Source: Desulfacinum infernum DSM 9756 (GTDB taxonomy: Bacteria; Desulfobacterota; Syntrophobacteria; Syntrophobacterales; DSM-9756). From it: a stretch of DNA of 64,000 nucleotides. Within the stretch, counting starts at the first letter, position 1; the number at the start of each line of letters is the position of its first letter. The translations under genes were made by a program, and so were the position numbers. The stretch lies in contig NZ_FQVB01000014.1 of assembly GCF_900129305.1 (NCBI RefSeq), positions 1-64,000 on the forward strand, given 5' to 3'. The notes beneath the pieces are model-generated. The model was not told where the DNA came from, searched no databases, and saw nothing but the letters and a program-made list of their open reading frames with translations. Of this stretch, positions 46,501 to 54,939 are shown one piece after another.

Positions 46501-47277
46501 CTCGTCGAAGGCTGCGGAGGTGGAGGCGATGGCGCCTCGAATATTCAGAAATTCCGCCAGGATGGGCGTGGCTGTCCGGAAGTATTCGAGGATCTCTTGC
46601 GAAGGGAAGTCATAGTAGGATGCCCACCGCTTTTCGAATTGCGCAGCCTGGGCTTCGCTCATCTCCCCCATGAGGATGCGGGTGGCTTCCTTGGCCGTGG
46701 TGATCATGCCGGCGTACTGCGTGCTGCCCAGTTCCACCATGGGAAGCGCTGGAGGCAGAGGCATGGGCGACAGGGGCTGGAGCGCGGAGAGGCCGGAGTC
46801 GGCACTGTCTGCCGGTGCCTGTGTGGATGGAGCCGCAGCGGGCGGATTCTCGGCACCGGAAGCCCCTTGGCGGACCTCGTTCATGGCATCGGCGACCTGG
46901 CTGAGGGCCTGGACTTCGGCCGGGCTGAGGGCCGCCTTGTGTTCCTGAAGGATGGTGGACAGCTGCTCGGGGGTCGCCCCCAGCACATCGATGCCTTTGG
47001 CGCGAAGACCGGCCAAGGGGCCCATGGCGGTCGCCGGAAGGCGACCGTAGCCGATCAGGGCGCGGACCGTCAGGGCGTTCTTTTGCGCAAGGTCGCGCAA
47101 AGCCTCGCGGGCCTTGGCGTCCGCAACTGTCTGCGCCGCGGAATCGGAAACCGCCTGGCGCGGACCGGACGCCGTTTGGGCGCCCGCCGGCATGGAAGCC
47201 AGAAGGAGCGCCGGAAAGGCCAAAATCAGAAAAGACCGGAAGAGAGCAAGGCGGTGCCGGCGGGACACGGTCGTCAT
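43546..47277 (-). CDS. Large exported protein sharing domains with the adjacent cluster
   Basis: The protein is 1243 residues from ATG 47277 (AAGGA just upstream; a few more codons are open). It has a signal peptide (LILAFPALLLASMPAGA). Residues 45-110 match the N-terminus of the 857-residue beta-propeller protein (TVRALIGYGRL). Residues 180-480 contain a beta region. Residues 560-700 are coiled coil. A Gly/Ala-rich hydrophobic stretch lies at about 800-880. The C-terminal block around 1000-1110 has NSSSAGSVGMDFDIGL and later GHAESYKD. This parallels the YNPGTDTDVNV and HPEYTD of the 1517-residue protein. The overall layout, with a long helical body and a compact C-terminal domain, recalls polymorphic toxins or surface effectors. 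No toxin family is recognised, so that is only a possibility. Confidence 0.72.
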   Translation of the reverse strand: MTTVSRRHRLALFRSFLILAFPALLLASMPAGAQTASGPRQAVSDSAAQTVADAKAREALRDLAQKNALTVRALIGYGRLPATAMGPLAGLRAKGIDVLGATPEQLSTILQEHKAALSPAEVQALSQVADAMNEVRQGASGAENPPAAAPSTQAPADSADSGLSALQPLSPMPLPPALPMVELGSTQYAGMITTAKEATRILMGEMSEAQAAQFEKRWASYYDFPSQEILEYFRTATPILAEFLNIRGAIASTSAAFDEAWTEAQFAAAYDSEEGAASALAQANMLKDYLVSLEARARQLAQAMEALGQPPDPVEAKEEARARHKSAVETIASLFAQKAPLEGVWFGSGEGDTDGWIEGIKGIPLLFVVYAVGDPQNPTYRALYLDANDNEDKEDPFIGIFGMNPGDSPYIPALAPYFEETRLSHTYEVKDGDETSVFRINAEKLEEGEDRVEYPPPVALDTVEAAYEKMRRKLDARRAELEDTKLAPTETIEDTHKQVAARMGAEVGLSLAEKASLSELNDVRRHNQWTPIFIQAARQWLKERPFSEKTTLAQDRKRFSALFASTLGPQAPQKEQPALAQTARQGTQPKEEEGAADAKGASQAEEAERRAKLERIEFHKQNMIIIQRNLERDRAELAKETDPERRAQLEFRIVGAMADLQSEKDLVASIETGELVHSRSPFDDYAHAGFVANIRKSQQRMEHFQRSSDALFKLAGMLPGEEGREARAFVERQLTPDVRLNMDQTAVKRIADALGKKVEGHFLAIQAQSDEEAAYANLGLEASQNIKSAADTGMMVASLFGGQYVDAAYQAATGYIEGGPTEAVLRTAALFGPTAGAAAEAMRGYQEGGLEEALKRGAVSFALSKGLEYGMGKVLGKPKTGPDGPDVPTGKKPLQTVDGPDVKTTKSGSVPEAPAVKLPKSADQRALEQFQRARKQGENLVEDFRQAQKRLSQAGSSGASAEEILRLQAEVREKVAAINGNPHAKNFLKYKGDPLSQRAYNAHLRAVHADVEARFHENMRARGWNQQPLKEMRNSSSAGSVGMDFDIGLDEQMVQSLTRDGKPAKVHQWQQDAQRAWEEAYEASTGRSAKQAWETVTTSGHAESYKDLQWLEKDKSKVSRIWGQQAADVTRYKSWHMQGDPDLSRMEKLQEIARGAAKDMKTKLDPILDKVRPTSSKGLSDLDKARRHWNQVRKVLADFGENNIDPITAERRIRELTGGKSIPDVVEDMTYLLEGALKFANLR

Positions 47278-47374
47278 GGGAATCCTTTCCAAAGGTTTTT
47301 GGTTTTTTGGATAGGTTTAGACCAGCTTTCCCGCGGGAGCAAACGGAATGTCCACCGGCGGACCGGAGGGGATC

Positions 47375-47410
47375 AAAAAAGCCGCAGGGGGGGTTCCCGT
47401 GCGGCTCTTT
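47375..47410 (-). terminator. Rho-independent terminator of purA
   Basis: Read on the minus strand, GCCGCA...TGCGGC forms a stem with a loop of about 12 bases, followed by TTTTTT (47375-47380). It ends the purA transcript. It lies about 100 bases upstream of the start of the next minus-strand gene. Confidence 0.75.
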
Positions 47411-47494
47411 GCTTTGTCGGCGTGATTTTCAGCGGCGTCCTTTGCGCCCAGCGGGCGAGGCGGCCCTTGCGGGGCGCTCCGGGCGTCTCATGGG

Positions 47495-48787
47495 TCAGGA
47501 GAAGGGATTGGACAGGACGATGGTCTCTTCCCGGCCGGGGCCGACGGAGACGATGCTCAAGGGCACCCCGACGAACTCTTCCAGGGCCTTGAGATAATTC
47601 TTCGTATTTCGGGGAAGGTCCTGGAACCGGCGCACGCCCCGGATGTCTTCCTCCCAGCCGGGAAATTCCTCGTAGACGGGTTCGCAGCGCTCCATGAGCT
47701 CGATTTCCCGGGGCAGGCCGTCGAGCTCCCGGCCGTCGCACCGGTAGCCCACGGCCACCTTGAGCGTGGGAAGACCGGTGAGCACGTCCAGCTTGGTGAT
47801 GGCCAGGCTGGTCAGGCCGTTCAGACGGGCGGAGTCCTTGACCACGCACAGGTCGAGCCAGCCGCACCGGCGAGGCCTTCCGGTGGTGGACCCGAACTCG
47901 CCGCCGCATTCCCGGATCCGCTCTCCCGTGGGGTCGGTGAGTTCCGTGGGGAAGGGGCCCTCGCCCACCCGGGTGGTGTAAGCCTTGAGGATCCCCAGCA
48001 CCTGGTCGATCTTGGTGGGGCCGATTCCGGCGCCGCAGCAGGCGCCGCCCGCCACCGTGTTGGACGACGTGACGAAGGGATACGTTCCGTGGTCGATATC
48101 CAGGTGCGTTCCCTGGGCTCCTTCGAAAAGCACGTTCTCGCCGCGTTCCAGGGCGCGCTGCAGACGCACGGACACATCGCCCACAAAAGGAGCCAGTTTG
48201 CGGCCGTATTCCAGGTACTCGTCGGCCACCGCGTTCGTATCCAGGGGCTCCCGGCCGAAGTAGTGCTGGAACATGAAATTCTTTTCCTCGAGCACGCCTT
48301 CCAGCCGCTGTCGAAACACCTTCTCATCCAGCAGGTGATGGATTCGAATGCCGGAACGGGCCGCCTTATCCTCGTAGCACGGCCCGATACCGCGCCCCGT
48401 GGTGCCGATCTTGGACGCTCCCTTCTTCACTTCGCGGGCCGCGTCCAGGAGCCGATGGTAGGGCATGATCACATGGGCGTATTGGCTCAGCACCAGCTGC
48501 TCGGGAGTCACGTCCACGCCGAATTCCTTGAGGCGCCCCAGCTCATGGAGGAGCACTCCGGGATCCACCACCACCCCGTTTCCTATCATGCACACCTTGT
48601 CCCGGTGCAGGATGCCCGAAGGCGTCAGGTGGAGGATGATCTTTCTTCCGCCCACCACCAGCGTGTGACCGGCGTTGTTGCCCCCTTGAAAGCGAACCAC
48701 GCAGTGGGCGTCCCCGGTGAGCAGGTCCACCACCTTGCCCTTTCCTTCATCGCCCCACTGCACTCCTACGACAATCACGGTAGCCAT
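47495..48787 (-). CDS. purA: Adenylosuccinate synthetase
   Basis: PurA converts IMP, aspartate and GTP to adenylosuccinate, the first committed step to AMP. The protein is 430 residues, the standard length. The N-terminus VGVQWGDEGKGKVVDLL is the GTP-binding P-loop of the family. RFQGGNNAGHTLV holds catalytic residues, GTTGRGIGPCYEDK is the IMP site and CGWLDL is near the C-terminal region. It stands alone between terminators. Confidence 0.97.
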   Translation of the reverse strand: MATVIVVGVQWGDEGKGKVVDLLTGDAHCVVRFQGGNNAGHTLVVGGRKIILHLTPSGILHRDKVCMIGNGVVVDPGVLLHELGRLKEFGVDVTPEQLVLSQYAHVIMPYHRLLDAAREVKKGASKIGTTGRGIGPCYEDKAARSGIRIHHLLDEKVFRQRLEGVLEEKNFMFQHYFGREPLDTNAVADEYLEYGRKLAPFVGDVSVRLQRALERGENVLFEGAQGTHLDIDHGTYPFVTSSNTVAGGACCGAGIGPTKIDQVLGILKAYTTRVGEGPFPTELTDPTGERIRECGGEFGSTTGRPRRCGWLDLCVVKDSARLNGLTSLAITKLDVLTGLPTLKVAVGYRCDGRELDGLPREIELMERCEPVYEEFPGWEEDIRGVRRFQDLPRNTKNYLKALEEFVGVPLSIVSVGPGREETIVLSNPFS

Positions 48788-48895
48788 TGTTTCATCCTTG
48801 TTTTCTTATCACCGGACCCCTGGTGAATGATGTGAAAGGGCGCACATGAGGCCCAACGGCCACCTTTAATGAAAAAAGGAAGGCCTGTCAAAAGC

Positions 48896-48920
48896 AAAAA
48901 GGCACGGCCTGAGCCGTGCC
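48896..48920 (-). terminator. Rho-independent terminator of htpX
   Basis: Read on the minus strand, GGCACGGC (48920-48913) pairs with GCCGTGCC (48908-48901) around a four-base loop. TTTTT follows at 48900-48896. It separates htpX from purA. Confidence 0.88.
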
Positions 48921-48953
48921 TCGAATGGGTGCCTCTCGCCGTCGCCCGGATAA

Positions 48954-49811
48954 TCAGTAGGCGAAGGAGCGAAGCCTGCGGATCCGCTCCTCGATGGGCG
49001 GATGGGTGCTGAACAGGTTCACCAGGCTCCTTCCCGACAAGGGATTGACGATGAACATGTGGGCCGTGGCCGGCTTGGCCTCCACCATGGGGATTCTCTC
49101 GGACGCCACCGCCAGTTTTTCCAGGGCGCTGGCCAAGGACTCGGGATGTCCGGCGATGCGGGCTCCCGTCTCGTCCGCCAGGTACTCCCGGGATCGGGAA
49201 ATGGCCATCTGGATCAGCATGGCCGCAATGGGCGCCACGATGGCCAGAACCAGGGTTCCGAAGAGGCCTCCGGCCCCTTCCCCCTCTTCATCGTTTCCGC
49301 GAAAGCCGCCGAAGATGGCGGTCCAGCGGGCCATGTCCGCCAGGAACATCACCGCCCCCGCCATGGCGGCGGCAATGGTTCCGATGAGGATATCCCGGTT
49401 CTTGATATGAGCCAGCTCGTGGGCCAGAACGCCGCGGACCTCATGGGCCGAAAGGAGCCGCAAAAGGCCCTCCGTCACCGCCACCACCGCGTGTTCCGGG
49501 TTTCGACCCGTGGCAAAAGCGTTGGGGGTTTCGCTGGGAATGATATAGACCCGGGGCATGGGGAGTCCGGCGCTGGCCGCCAGCTCCCGCACCATGTTGT
49601 AGAGTTCGGGCGCCTCCCGCTCGTCCACCGGTTGAGCCCGATACATGGCCAGCACGATTTTGTCCGAAAACCAGTAGGTCCCAAAGTTCATCACGACGGC
49701 GAACACCAAGGCGATCGCCATCCCTTGCGGGCCGCCCAGAAGCCTTCCGATCCCGACGATCAGGACCGTCAAGGCCGCCAAAAGCAGGGTGGTCCGGAAT
49801 CGGTTTCCCAT
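48954..49811 (-). CDS. htpX: Membrane-bound zinc metalloprotease HtpX
   Basis: HtpX degrades misfolded membrane proteins. The 285-residue protein has two N-terminal membrane helices, the zinc motif HELAHIKN at about residue 128, two further helices after it and a distal Glu in [10 protein letters not shown]. The last residues [15 protein letters not shown] match the family end. The start is ATG 49811 with GAGGAGG upstream. It lies 143 bases downstream of an Hsp20 gene on the same strand, a sensible envelope- and heat-stress neighbour. Confidence 0.95.
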   Translation of the reverse strand: MGNRFRTTLLLAALTVLIVGIGRLLGGPQGMAIALVFAVVMNFGTYWFSDKIVLAMYRAQPVDEREAPELYNMVRELAASAGLPMPRVYIIPSETPNAFATGRNPEHAVVAVTEGLLRLLSAHEVRGVLAHELAHIKNRDILIGTIAAAMAGAVMFLADMARWTAIFGGFRGNDEEGEGAGGLFGTLVLAIVAPIAAMLIQMAISRSREYLADETGARIAGHPESLASALEKLAVASERIPMVEAKPATAHMFIVNPLSGRSLVNLFSTHPPIEERIRRLRSFAY

Positions 49812-49954
49812 CGTCTTTAAGCCTCCTCTGACAAGTGTTGTTTGAGGGTTTTCTGAAACCGCCCCGAGCGCCGGCCGGGCCGGCACGGAGCTCGCCTTTT
49901 CCGTGCTCCTATGTCTTCAGATATTCGGACGTGTCAAGGAAAATCGGGGGATGC

Positions 49955-50416
49955 TCAGAGATCGGACCGCACCACGATCTTTCTGGAATCCACTTCCTTC
50001 TTGGGAACGCGGATCGTGAGCACCCCGTCGCGGAACTCGGCCGAGACCCGGTCTTGTGCCGCCTCCTTGGGCATCACGAGCCTCCTCTGAAAGGGCCCGC
50101 AGGAGCGTTCCCGGAGGACCGCCTTCATGCCCGCCGGTTCTCGCAGAGAACTTGTTCCTCGGACGAAAATTTCTCCTTCCGCCGCCTCCACCAGAAGGTC
50201 CTTTTCCGAAACCCCGGGAAGATCCACCACGGCGATCCACGTGCGCTCGTCCTCGTACACATCCACGGCGGGCTCCCATGGACGGGCCTTTCCTTCGCCT
50301 TCGTCAGGCTCCGGGCCGCGTCGGGCCGCCTCCAGGCAGCTGCGGTAGAGCGCATCCATGCGCTTTTTCATGTGAAGGATCTCGTCCACCACGTTTGCAG
50401 CCGGGGCTACCACCAT
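49955..50416 (-). CDS. Hsp20/alpha-crystallin small heat-shock protein
   Basis: This 153-residue ATP-independent holdase has a helical N-terminal arm of about 45 residues. The alpha-crystallin domain shows AVDVYEDERTWIAVVDLPGV and ends FRDGVLTIRVPKKE. The tail carries an I-V-V segment (RKIVVRSDL) that resembles the I-x-I oligomerisation tail. The start is ATG 50416. It may be regulated by heat shock, but no sigma-32 or CIRCE site was identified upstream. Confidence 0.92.
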   Translation of the reverse strand: MVVAPAANVVDEILHMKKRMDALYRSCLEAARRGPEPDEGEGKARPWEPAVDVYEDERTWIAVVDLPGVSEKDLLVEAAEGEIFVRGTSSLREPAGMKAVLRERSCGPFQRRLVMPKEAAQDRVSAEFRDGVLTIRVPKKEVDSRKIVVRSDL

Positions 50417-50624
50417 TTCACTCCCTTGTTTCTCTCCTTGTGTTGAATCCGAATCGCGGCTTGCGCCGATCCACCACGCAGGATTTAAGAGCCACTGAAA
50501 AATTAAGATGAGGCCTTGCCACCGTCAAGATCGGCATGAAGCCGCTTTTTCCCGCCCGCCCCCTGACAAGCGGAGCCATCGTACTTATGCATGAAAGAAA
50601 ACGGTGAGATCTCAGGAGGCGGCC

Positions 50625-51494
50625 ATGGACCAACAGAGACGCCGGATGATCCAAAACAGGATCACCCCCATCGACCTTTTCAAACTAACTCCCAAGACCA
50701 ATTGCGGCGAATGCGGCCGGCCCACCTGTCTCGCCTATGCCACCCAGGCGGTGGTCGGCGAGATCCCCGTGAACTCCTGCCCCCATCTGGATTCGCAGGG
50801 CCTGGAAGGCCTGAAAAGCCGCCTGGATCGGCAGCTCGAAGCGGGCATCGGAAGAAAGAGGGAAAGCTTCGAAAAGACGTTGGAATTTTTGAGGAAGGAA
50901 CTGGCCGGGTGGGACCTGGAAGCCCTGGCCCCGCGGCTGGGCGCCGAGGTGGAAAAGGATCCCGACACCGGGCAGGTGCGACTCACGCTCCCCTATCTGG
51001 ACGATGTGGTCCAAATCTCCCCTTCCGATGTGGTCTCCCTGTCGGATCGCGAGATCAACCCCTGGGAAAAGATCTTTCTTTTCAACTACGTGATCGGAGG
51101 AGCCGTGGAACCTTCCGGCACCTGGGTGGGAATGGAAAGCCTTCCCAACTCCATCTCCAAGATCAAGAGCCTCCGGGCTCACTGCGAGGAACCGCTGGCC
51201 AAGGCTTTCGCGGCGGACCGCAACGCCCTGGTCCGGGCCGCCGCCCCCTGGTTCGTGGAGCTGGAGGCGGAAAACGGCGAAGCCGACTGGATGGGCGAGT
51301 GCCAAGTTCTTCCCAAGGTCCCCCTTCGCCTCTTGTGGTGGCCGGAAGATCCGGAAGACGGATTCCCGGCCCGGGTGAAGTTTCTTTTCGATGAAAGGGT
51401 GCTGGAAACCCTGGATCTGGAATCCCTCCTCTTTGCCTGCGAGCAGGTGACGGAACGACTCGCGGAAGGAAGGATGGAAGGATTAAAGGATTAG
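50625..51494 (+). CDS. Fe-S domain protein with DUF3786-like C-terminus
   Basis: The protein is 289 residues from ATG 50625 (GGAGGC upstream). The N-terminal NCGECGRPTCLAYATQ plus a following CP supplies a four-Cys [4Fe-4S] site like that of corrinoid/CO-dehydrogenase-associated proteins. The remainder (about 90-280) resembles a DUF3786 domain with SDREINPWEKIFLFNYV. Such proteins are common in anaerobes with corrinoid metabolism, but no precise role is established. It stands alone on the plus strand. Confidence 0.7.
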   Translation: MDQQRRRMIQNRITPIDLFKLTPKTNCGECGRPTCLAYATQAVVGEIPVNSCPHLDSQGLEGLKSRLDRQLEAGIGRKRESFEKTLEFLRKELAGWDLEALAPRLGAEVEKDPDTGQVRLTLPYLDDVVQISPSDVVSLSDREINPWEKIFLFNYVIGGAVEPSGTWVGMESLPNSISKIKSLRAHCEEPLAKAFAADRNALVRAAAPWFVELEAENGEADWMGECQVLPKVPLRLLWWPEDPEDGFPARVKFLFDERVLETLDLESLLFACEQVTERLAEGRMEGLKD

Positions 51495-51515
51495 AGGATT
51501 AGAGGATTAGAGGAC
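51476..51515 (+). repeat. Short tandem repeat of AGGATTAG across convergent gene ends
   Basis: Four imperfect copies of AGGATTA(A/G) run through the stop of the 50625 gene and the stop of the opposed 51491 gene. They encode the last residues of both proteins (MEGLKD and NPLIL). Slippage here would change both C-termini. Confidence 0.75.
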
Positions 51516-52390
51516 GGGTGAGTGGGGGTGGAAAGGAGGTGTCGGGCGTGGTTCACGGCCTCCTTTTCCAACGAGCGCAGGATCTGACGGGGCGCCTTGA
51601 AGCACCCCAGCCGAAGGCGGACGAAGTCGGCGAAGCTCTCCCGCGTCCCGGCCCGATGCACATGGACGGTGTCCCGTTGGTCGTTTTCGGGCCAACGGCG
51701 CCGAAGCCCCGATTCCAAAAGATCGGCCAGCCGGCCCATGGCCGCCTCCAGGCGGTCGTTTTCCGGCAGGTCCTGCAAAGGGCGGCCTTCCAGCAGCACT
51801 TCCGCGAGAAATCGATGGGCGCGGGGGCGGTACCGGGAATCGGTGAGGAAGGGATAGCGCCAGACCAGTTCGGTGGCGGACCAGCCCCGGACGGACGCAA
51901 GGGACGCCAGGGCGCCCAGAACTCGCTCGCCCCACAAGAGGACGTGGAAAAGGGGGTTGGCCCGGGGGCTCGAGTAGAAAAAGGCGTTCAGACCGGCGGC
52001 CGGCTCCAGCCAGAATCGCTGCTCCCGGGGATCCAGTCGCGAAAAGACCCGGGACGCCAGGCACTGCTCCCGCGCGCACTTGGCCCGGTATCCCACGGCG
52101 TCCCGAAGATCCCGGCCGCCGTTTTGCGCGGGGTGGAGCAGGCAGCCGATCCGCCGGCCCTGCCCATCCAGATACCCCAGGGCCCAGCAGGAAAACCCCA
52201 CGACGGGCCGCCACGGACGGGACCGCCGAAGAAGGGACTCCCGGTTGTCCCGAAATTCCCGTTTGAGACTTCCGACCCAGTCGAGAGGGTCGTAGCGGGC
52301 GGGTCGGATGGGAGGGCAGCACCCGAAACACGACCGCTCCTCATCCGGAGCACACAGGGACAAAATCCTAAGCGGGGAGTCTTTTTTCAT
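51491..52390 (-). CDS. Hypothetical protein with Cys-rich N-terminus
   Basis: The protein is 299 residues from ATG 52390. An upstream frame to 52468 is open but consists of intergenic repeat DNA, so the shorter start is preferred. Near the N-terminus it has CAPDEERSCFGCCPPIRP and later CWALGYL, CLLHP and KCAREQC, spaced as if for an Fe-S cluster or zinc. The middle (NAFFYSSPRANPLFHVLLW) and the rest show no known family. The function is unknown. Confidence 0.65.
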   Translation of the reverse strand: MKKDSPLRILSLCAPDEERSCFGCCPPIRPARYDPLDWVGSLKREFRDNRESLLRRSRPWRPVVGFSCWALGYLDGQGRRIGCLLHPAQNGGRDLRDAVGYRAKCAREQCLASRVFSRLDPREQRFWLEPAAGLNAFFYSSPRANPLFHVLLWGERVLGALASLASVRGWSATELVWRYPFLTDSRYRPRAHRFLAEVLLEGRPLQDLPENDRLEAAMGRLADLLESGLRRRWPENDQRDTVHVHRAGTRESFADFVRLRLGCFKAPRQILRSLEKEAVNHARHLLSTPTHPSSNPLIL

Positions 52391-52582
52391 CAGGTCTCTC
52401 CACCACCGCGCGCTCAGCGGGCGGGGATAAACCCCGCCCCTACCCAAGAAGTGGAGCCGTTTCCGCAAGGGCGGGCTCTATGCCGGTCCGCTCGGCCATC
52501 CCGGATTGACTTGCCGGCATGGGTTTGTTAAGAGGCGGGCGGTGCTGCAAGGCACGAGTCCATGAACACGCGAGGTGAAGCC

Positions 52583-52834
52583 ATGCCGATCTACGAATTT
52601 CGATGCATCCGGTGCGATCATATCCAGGAAGTTCTCGTATCCAGCAGCAGCGCCCCCGTGGAAATGAAGTGCGAAAAGTGCCAGGGAGAAGAGCTGGAGC
52701 GGGTCCTGAGCCGGGTGAGCTACATGATGGGCGGATCGTCTTCTTCCGGTGGCGAAGGCGCCAAGGTCACCACCAAGAGCTGTTCCCCGGGCAGCAGTTG
52801 CGCCACCATCGAACTTCCCGGCCACACCCGCTGA
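52583..52834 (+). CDS. FmdB-family zinc ribbon protein
   Basis: This 83-residue protein starts MPIYEFRCIRCDH and has CEKCQG, the two CxxC pairs of the FmdB/CxxC_CxxC_SSSS family. A Ser/Gly-rich tail follows (MMGGSSSSGGEG) with two more Cys. Members are linked to regulation of formamidase or to small regulatory proteins; the role here is unclear. GAGGTGA lies before ATG 52583. Confidence 0.85.
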   Translation: MPIYEFRCIRCDHIQEVLVSSSSAPVEMKCEKCQGEELERVLSRVSYMMGGSSSSGGEGAKVTTKSCSPGSSCATIELPGHTR

Positions 52835-53191
<357 letters not shown>

Positions 53192-54370
53192 TCAAACGAC
53201 ACCTTCCGCCCGAAGTTTCTCGATGGCCCCCTCGTCGTAGCCCGCCTCCAGGAGCACGTCCCGGGTGTGTTCTCCCAGGTCGGGGGCGTGAGTTCGGATC
53301 TCTCCGGAGGTTTTTGAAAACTTGGGAGCCAGCCCCATCTGCCGGTAGGCGCCCCAGGCCTGGTGGTGCAGCTCCACCACCATCCGCCGGTGCCGCATGG
53401 CTTCATCGTCCAGGACTTCGGCCAGGTTCAGAACGGGTTCGCAGCAGCAATCCTCCGCCTCGAAGATCCGGACCCACTGGGCCTGGGTCTTCCCGGCGAA
53501 AGCCTCCGCCACCTGATCCCTCAGTTCCTTCTGGTGCGGTCCGGGCTGGAAGTAGTCCGGCCGGTCCCAGTCCGGCCGGCCCATCACCCGGCAGAACGCC
53601 TTCCAGAACTGGGGCTCCAGGGCCCCCAGGCTCATGTGCCGGCCGTCCCGGGTGCGGTACACGTCGTAGCAGGCCAGGCCGTGGTTCAGAAGGTCGTCGC
53701 CGGGTTCGGGAACCCGGCCGTCGGCCAGGAACTTTCCCCATCTCAGGCAGTTCCAGGCGGCGGCTCCGTCCGTCATGGATATGTCGATCATCTGGCCTTC
53801 CCCGGTCCGCTCCCTCCAGAAGAGAGCCGCCGCGATGCTGAAGGCGGCCGTGAGCGCCCCGCCGCCCAGGTCGCCGATCTGAACACCGGGCACCACGGGA
53901 TCTCCGCCCCGGCCGCAGTAGGACAGAACGCCGCTCAGGGCCAGATAGTTGATGTCGTGCCCCGCGCGATCCGCCCTGGGTCCGTCCTGGCCGTATCCGG
54001 TGATGGCGCAGTAGATGATCCGGGGATTGACCTCCCGCAGAGCCCCATAGCCCACCCCCAGGCGGTCCATGACGCCGGGGCGGAAGCCCTCCAGCACCAC
54101 GTCCGCCGAGGCCGCCAGCCGGACGAACACGTCGCGGCCGGCCGGTTCCTTGAGGTTCAACGTGAGGGACCGCTTGTTTCGGTTGAGCACCACGTGGAAG
54201 CCGCTGTTGGCGCCGATCTTGGGCGGCCACCACCGGATGTAGTCCCCCACCTTGGGATCTTCCACCTTGATCACGTCGGCTCCCAGATCCGCCAGGAGCA
54301 TGGAGCAAAAGGGGCCGGGAAGCAGCCGCGAAAGATCCAACACCCGAATGCCTTCAAATGGGCCCGACAT
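53192..54370 (-). CDS. CaiB/BaiF (family III) CoA-transferase
   Basis: Family III enzymes transfer CoA between two carboxylic acids through an aspartyl-CoA intermediate. The protein is 392 residues, normal for the family. The N-terminus IRVLDLSRLLPGPFCSMLLAD and ADVIKVEDPKVGDYIR, then NRNKRSLTLNLK, match the CoA-binding region. GVQIGDLGGGALTAAFSI holds the probable catalytic Asp near residue 170. AAGGAG precedes ATG 54370. The substrate is unknown. Confidence 0.9.
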   Translation of the reverse strand: MSGPFEGIRVLDLSRLLPGPFCSMLLADLGADVIKVEDPKVGDYIRWWPPKIGANSGFHVVLNRNKRSLTLNLKEPAGRDVFVRLAASADVVLEGFRPGVMDRLGVGYGALREVNPRIIYCAITGYGQDGPRADRAGHDINYLALSGVLSYCGRGGDPVVPGVQIGDLGGGALTAAFSIAAALFWRERTGEGQMIDISMTDGAAAWNCLRWGKFLADGRVPEPGDDLLNHGLACYDVYRTRDGRHMSLGALEPQFWKAFCRVMGRPDWDRPDYFQPGPHQKELRDQVAEAFAGKTQAQWVRIFEAEDCCCEPVLNLAEVLDDEAMRHRRMVVELHHQAWGAYRQMGLAPKFSKTSGEIRTHAPDLGEHTRDVLLEAGYDEGAIEKLRAEGVV

Positions 54371-54939
54371 GGCACGTCTCCTTGTTTGAGGGCCAAGAGC
54401 GTATGGGGAAGGAGCAAGAAGCCAGGCGCGGAGGACTTGATCGCGGCGCTGCCCGCAGGGGCGAAAGATCTTTCGCCCCTACAGTGGCCACACCTTCCGC
54501 GCCCGTGGGCGCGAGTCCCGATCCGCATGGCCGGCAAGCCGCCTCGTGCAGAAAGATCCATGCGCGTCTCGCCCGCCTCGGAGGTTGTCCAAAAACGCCT
54601 CCACCCGTCTCTCCCGCGCAAGCGGGAGTCCATAACTTGCCGGTGATCCTGGATCCCCGCTTTCGCGGGGATGACGAATGGGCGTTGAACCAGGCAAATT
54701 TGCCGTTCTCGGACAAGCTCCTAGGAGCCCGTCCGACAATGGCTCTCCGACTTACAAGGCCGAGGAATTTGGGTCCTCCTCGTAGCCGCGGGGCTTCAGC
54801 CCCGCGGAAAGGGCCATCGTAACACCTTGAAGTCGCCGGCCGTATGCGATGGCCTATCCGACAACCGGGGATTCCTCCGCAGCCCTAAAGGGCTGCGCTA
54901 CGAGAAAAGAGGTCGTCCGCGGCGTTCTCGGACACGCTC
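54371..54939. repeat. Repeat-filled gap
   Basis: No gene is seen. It carries GGGGCGAAAGATCTTTCGCCCC at 54460-54481, the dRS3-like core CTCCCGCGCAAGCGGGAG at 54611-54628 and its partner GGATCCCCGC...GCGGGGATGACG. The palindrome CCGCGGGGCTTCAGCCCCGCGG at 54786-54807 and CGCAGCCCTAAAGGGCTGCG at 54879-54898 follow. This is the least interrupted copy of the composite repeat module. Confidence 0.8.

Noticed and set aside
43546-47277. Firm call of the 1243-residue protein as a polymorphic toxin
   Set aside because: The architecture is suggestive, but there is no recognised toxin domain, no pre-toxin motif and no obvious small immunity gene next to its C-terminal end.
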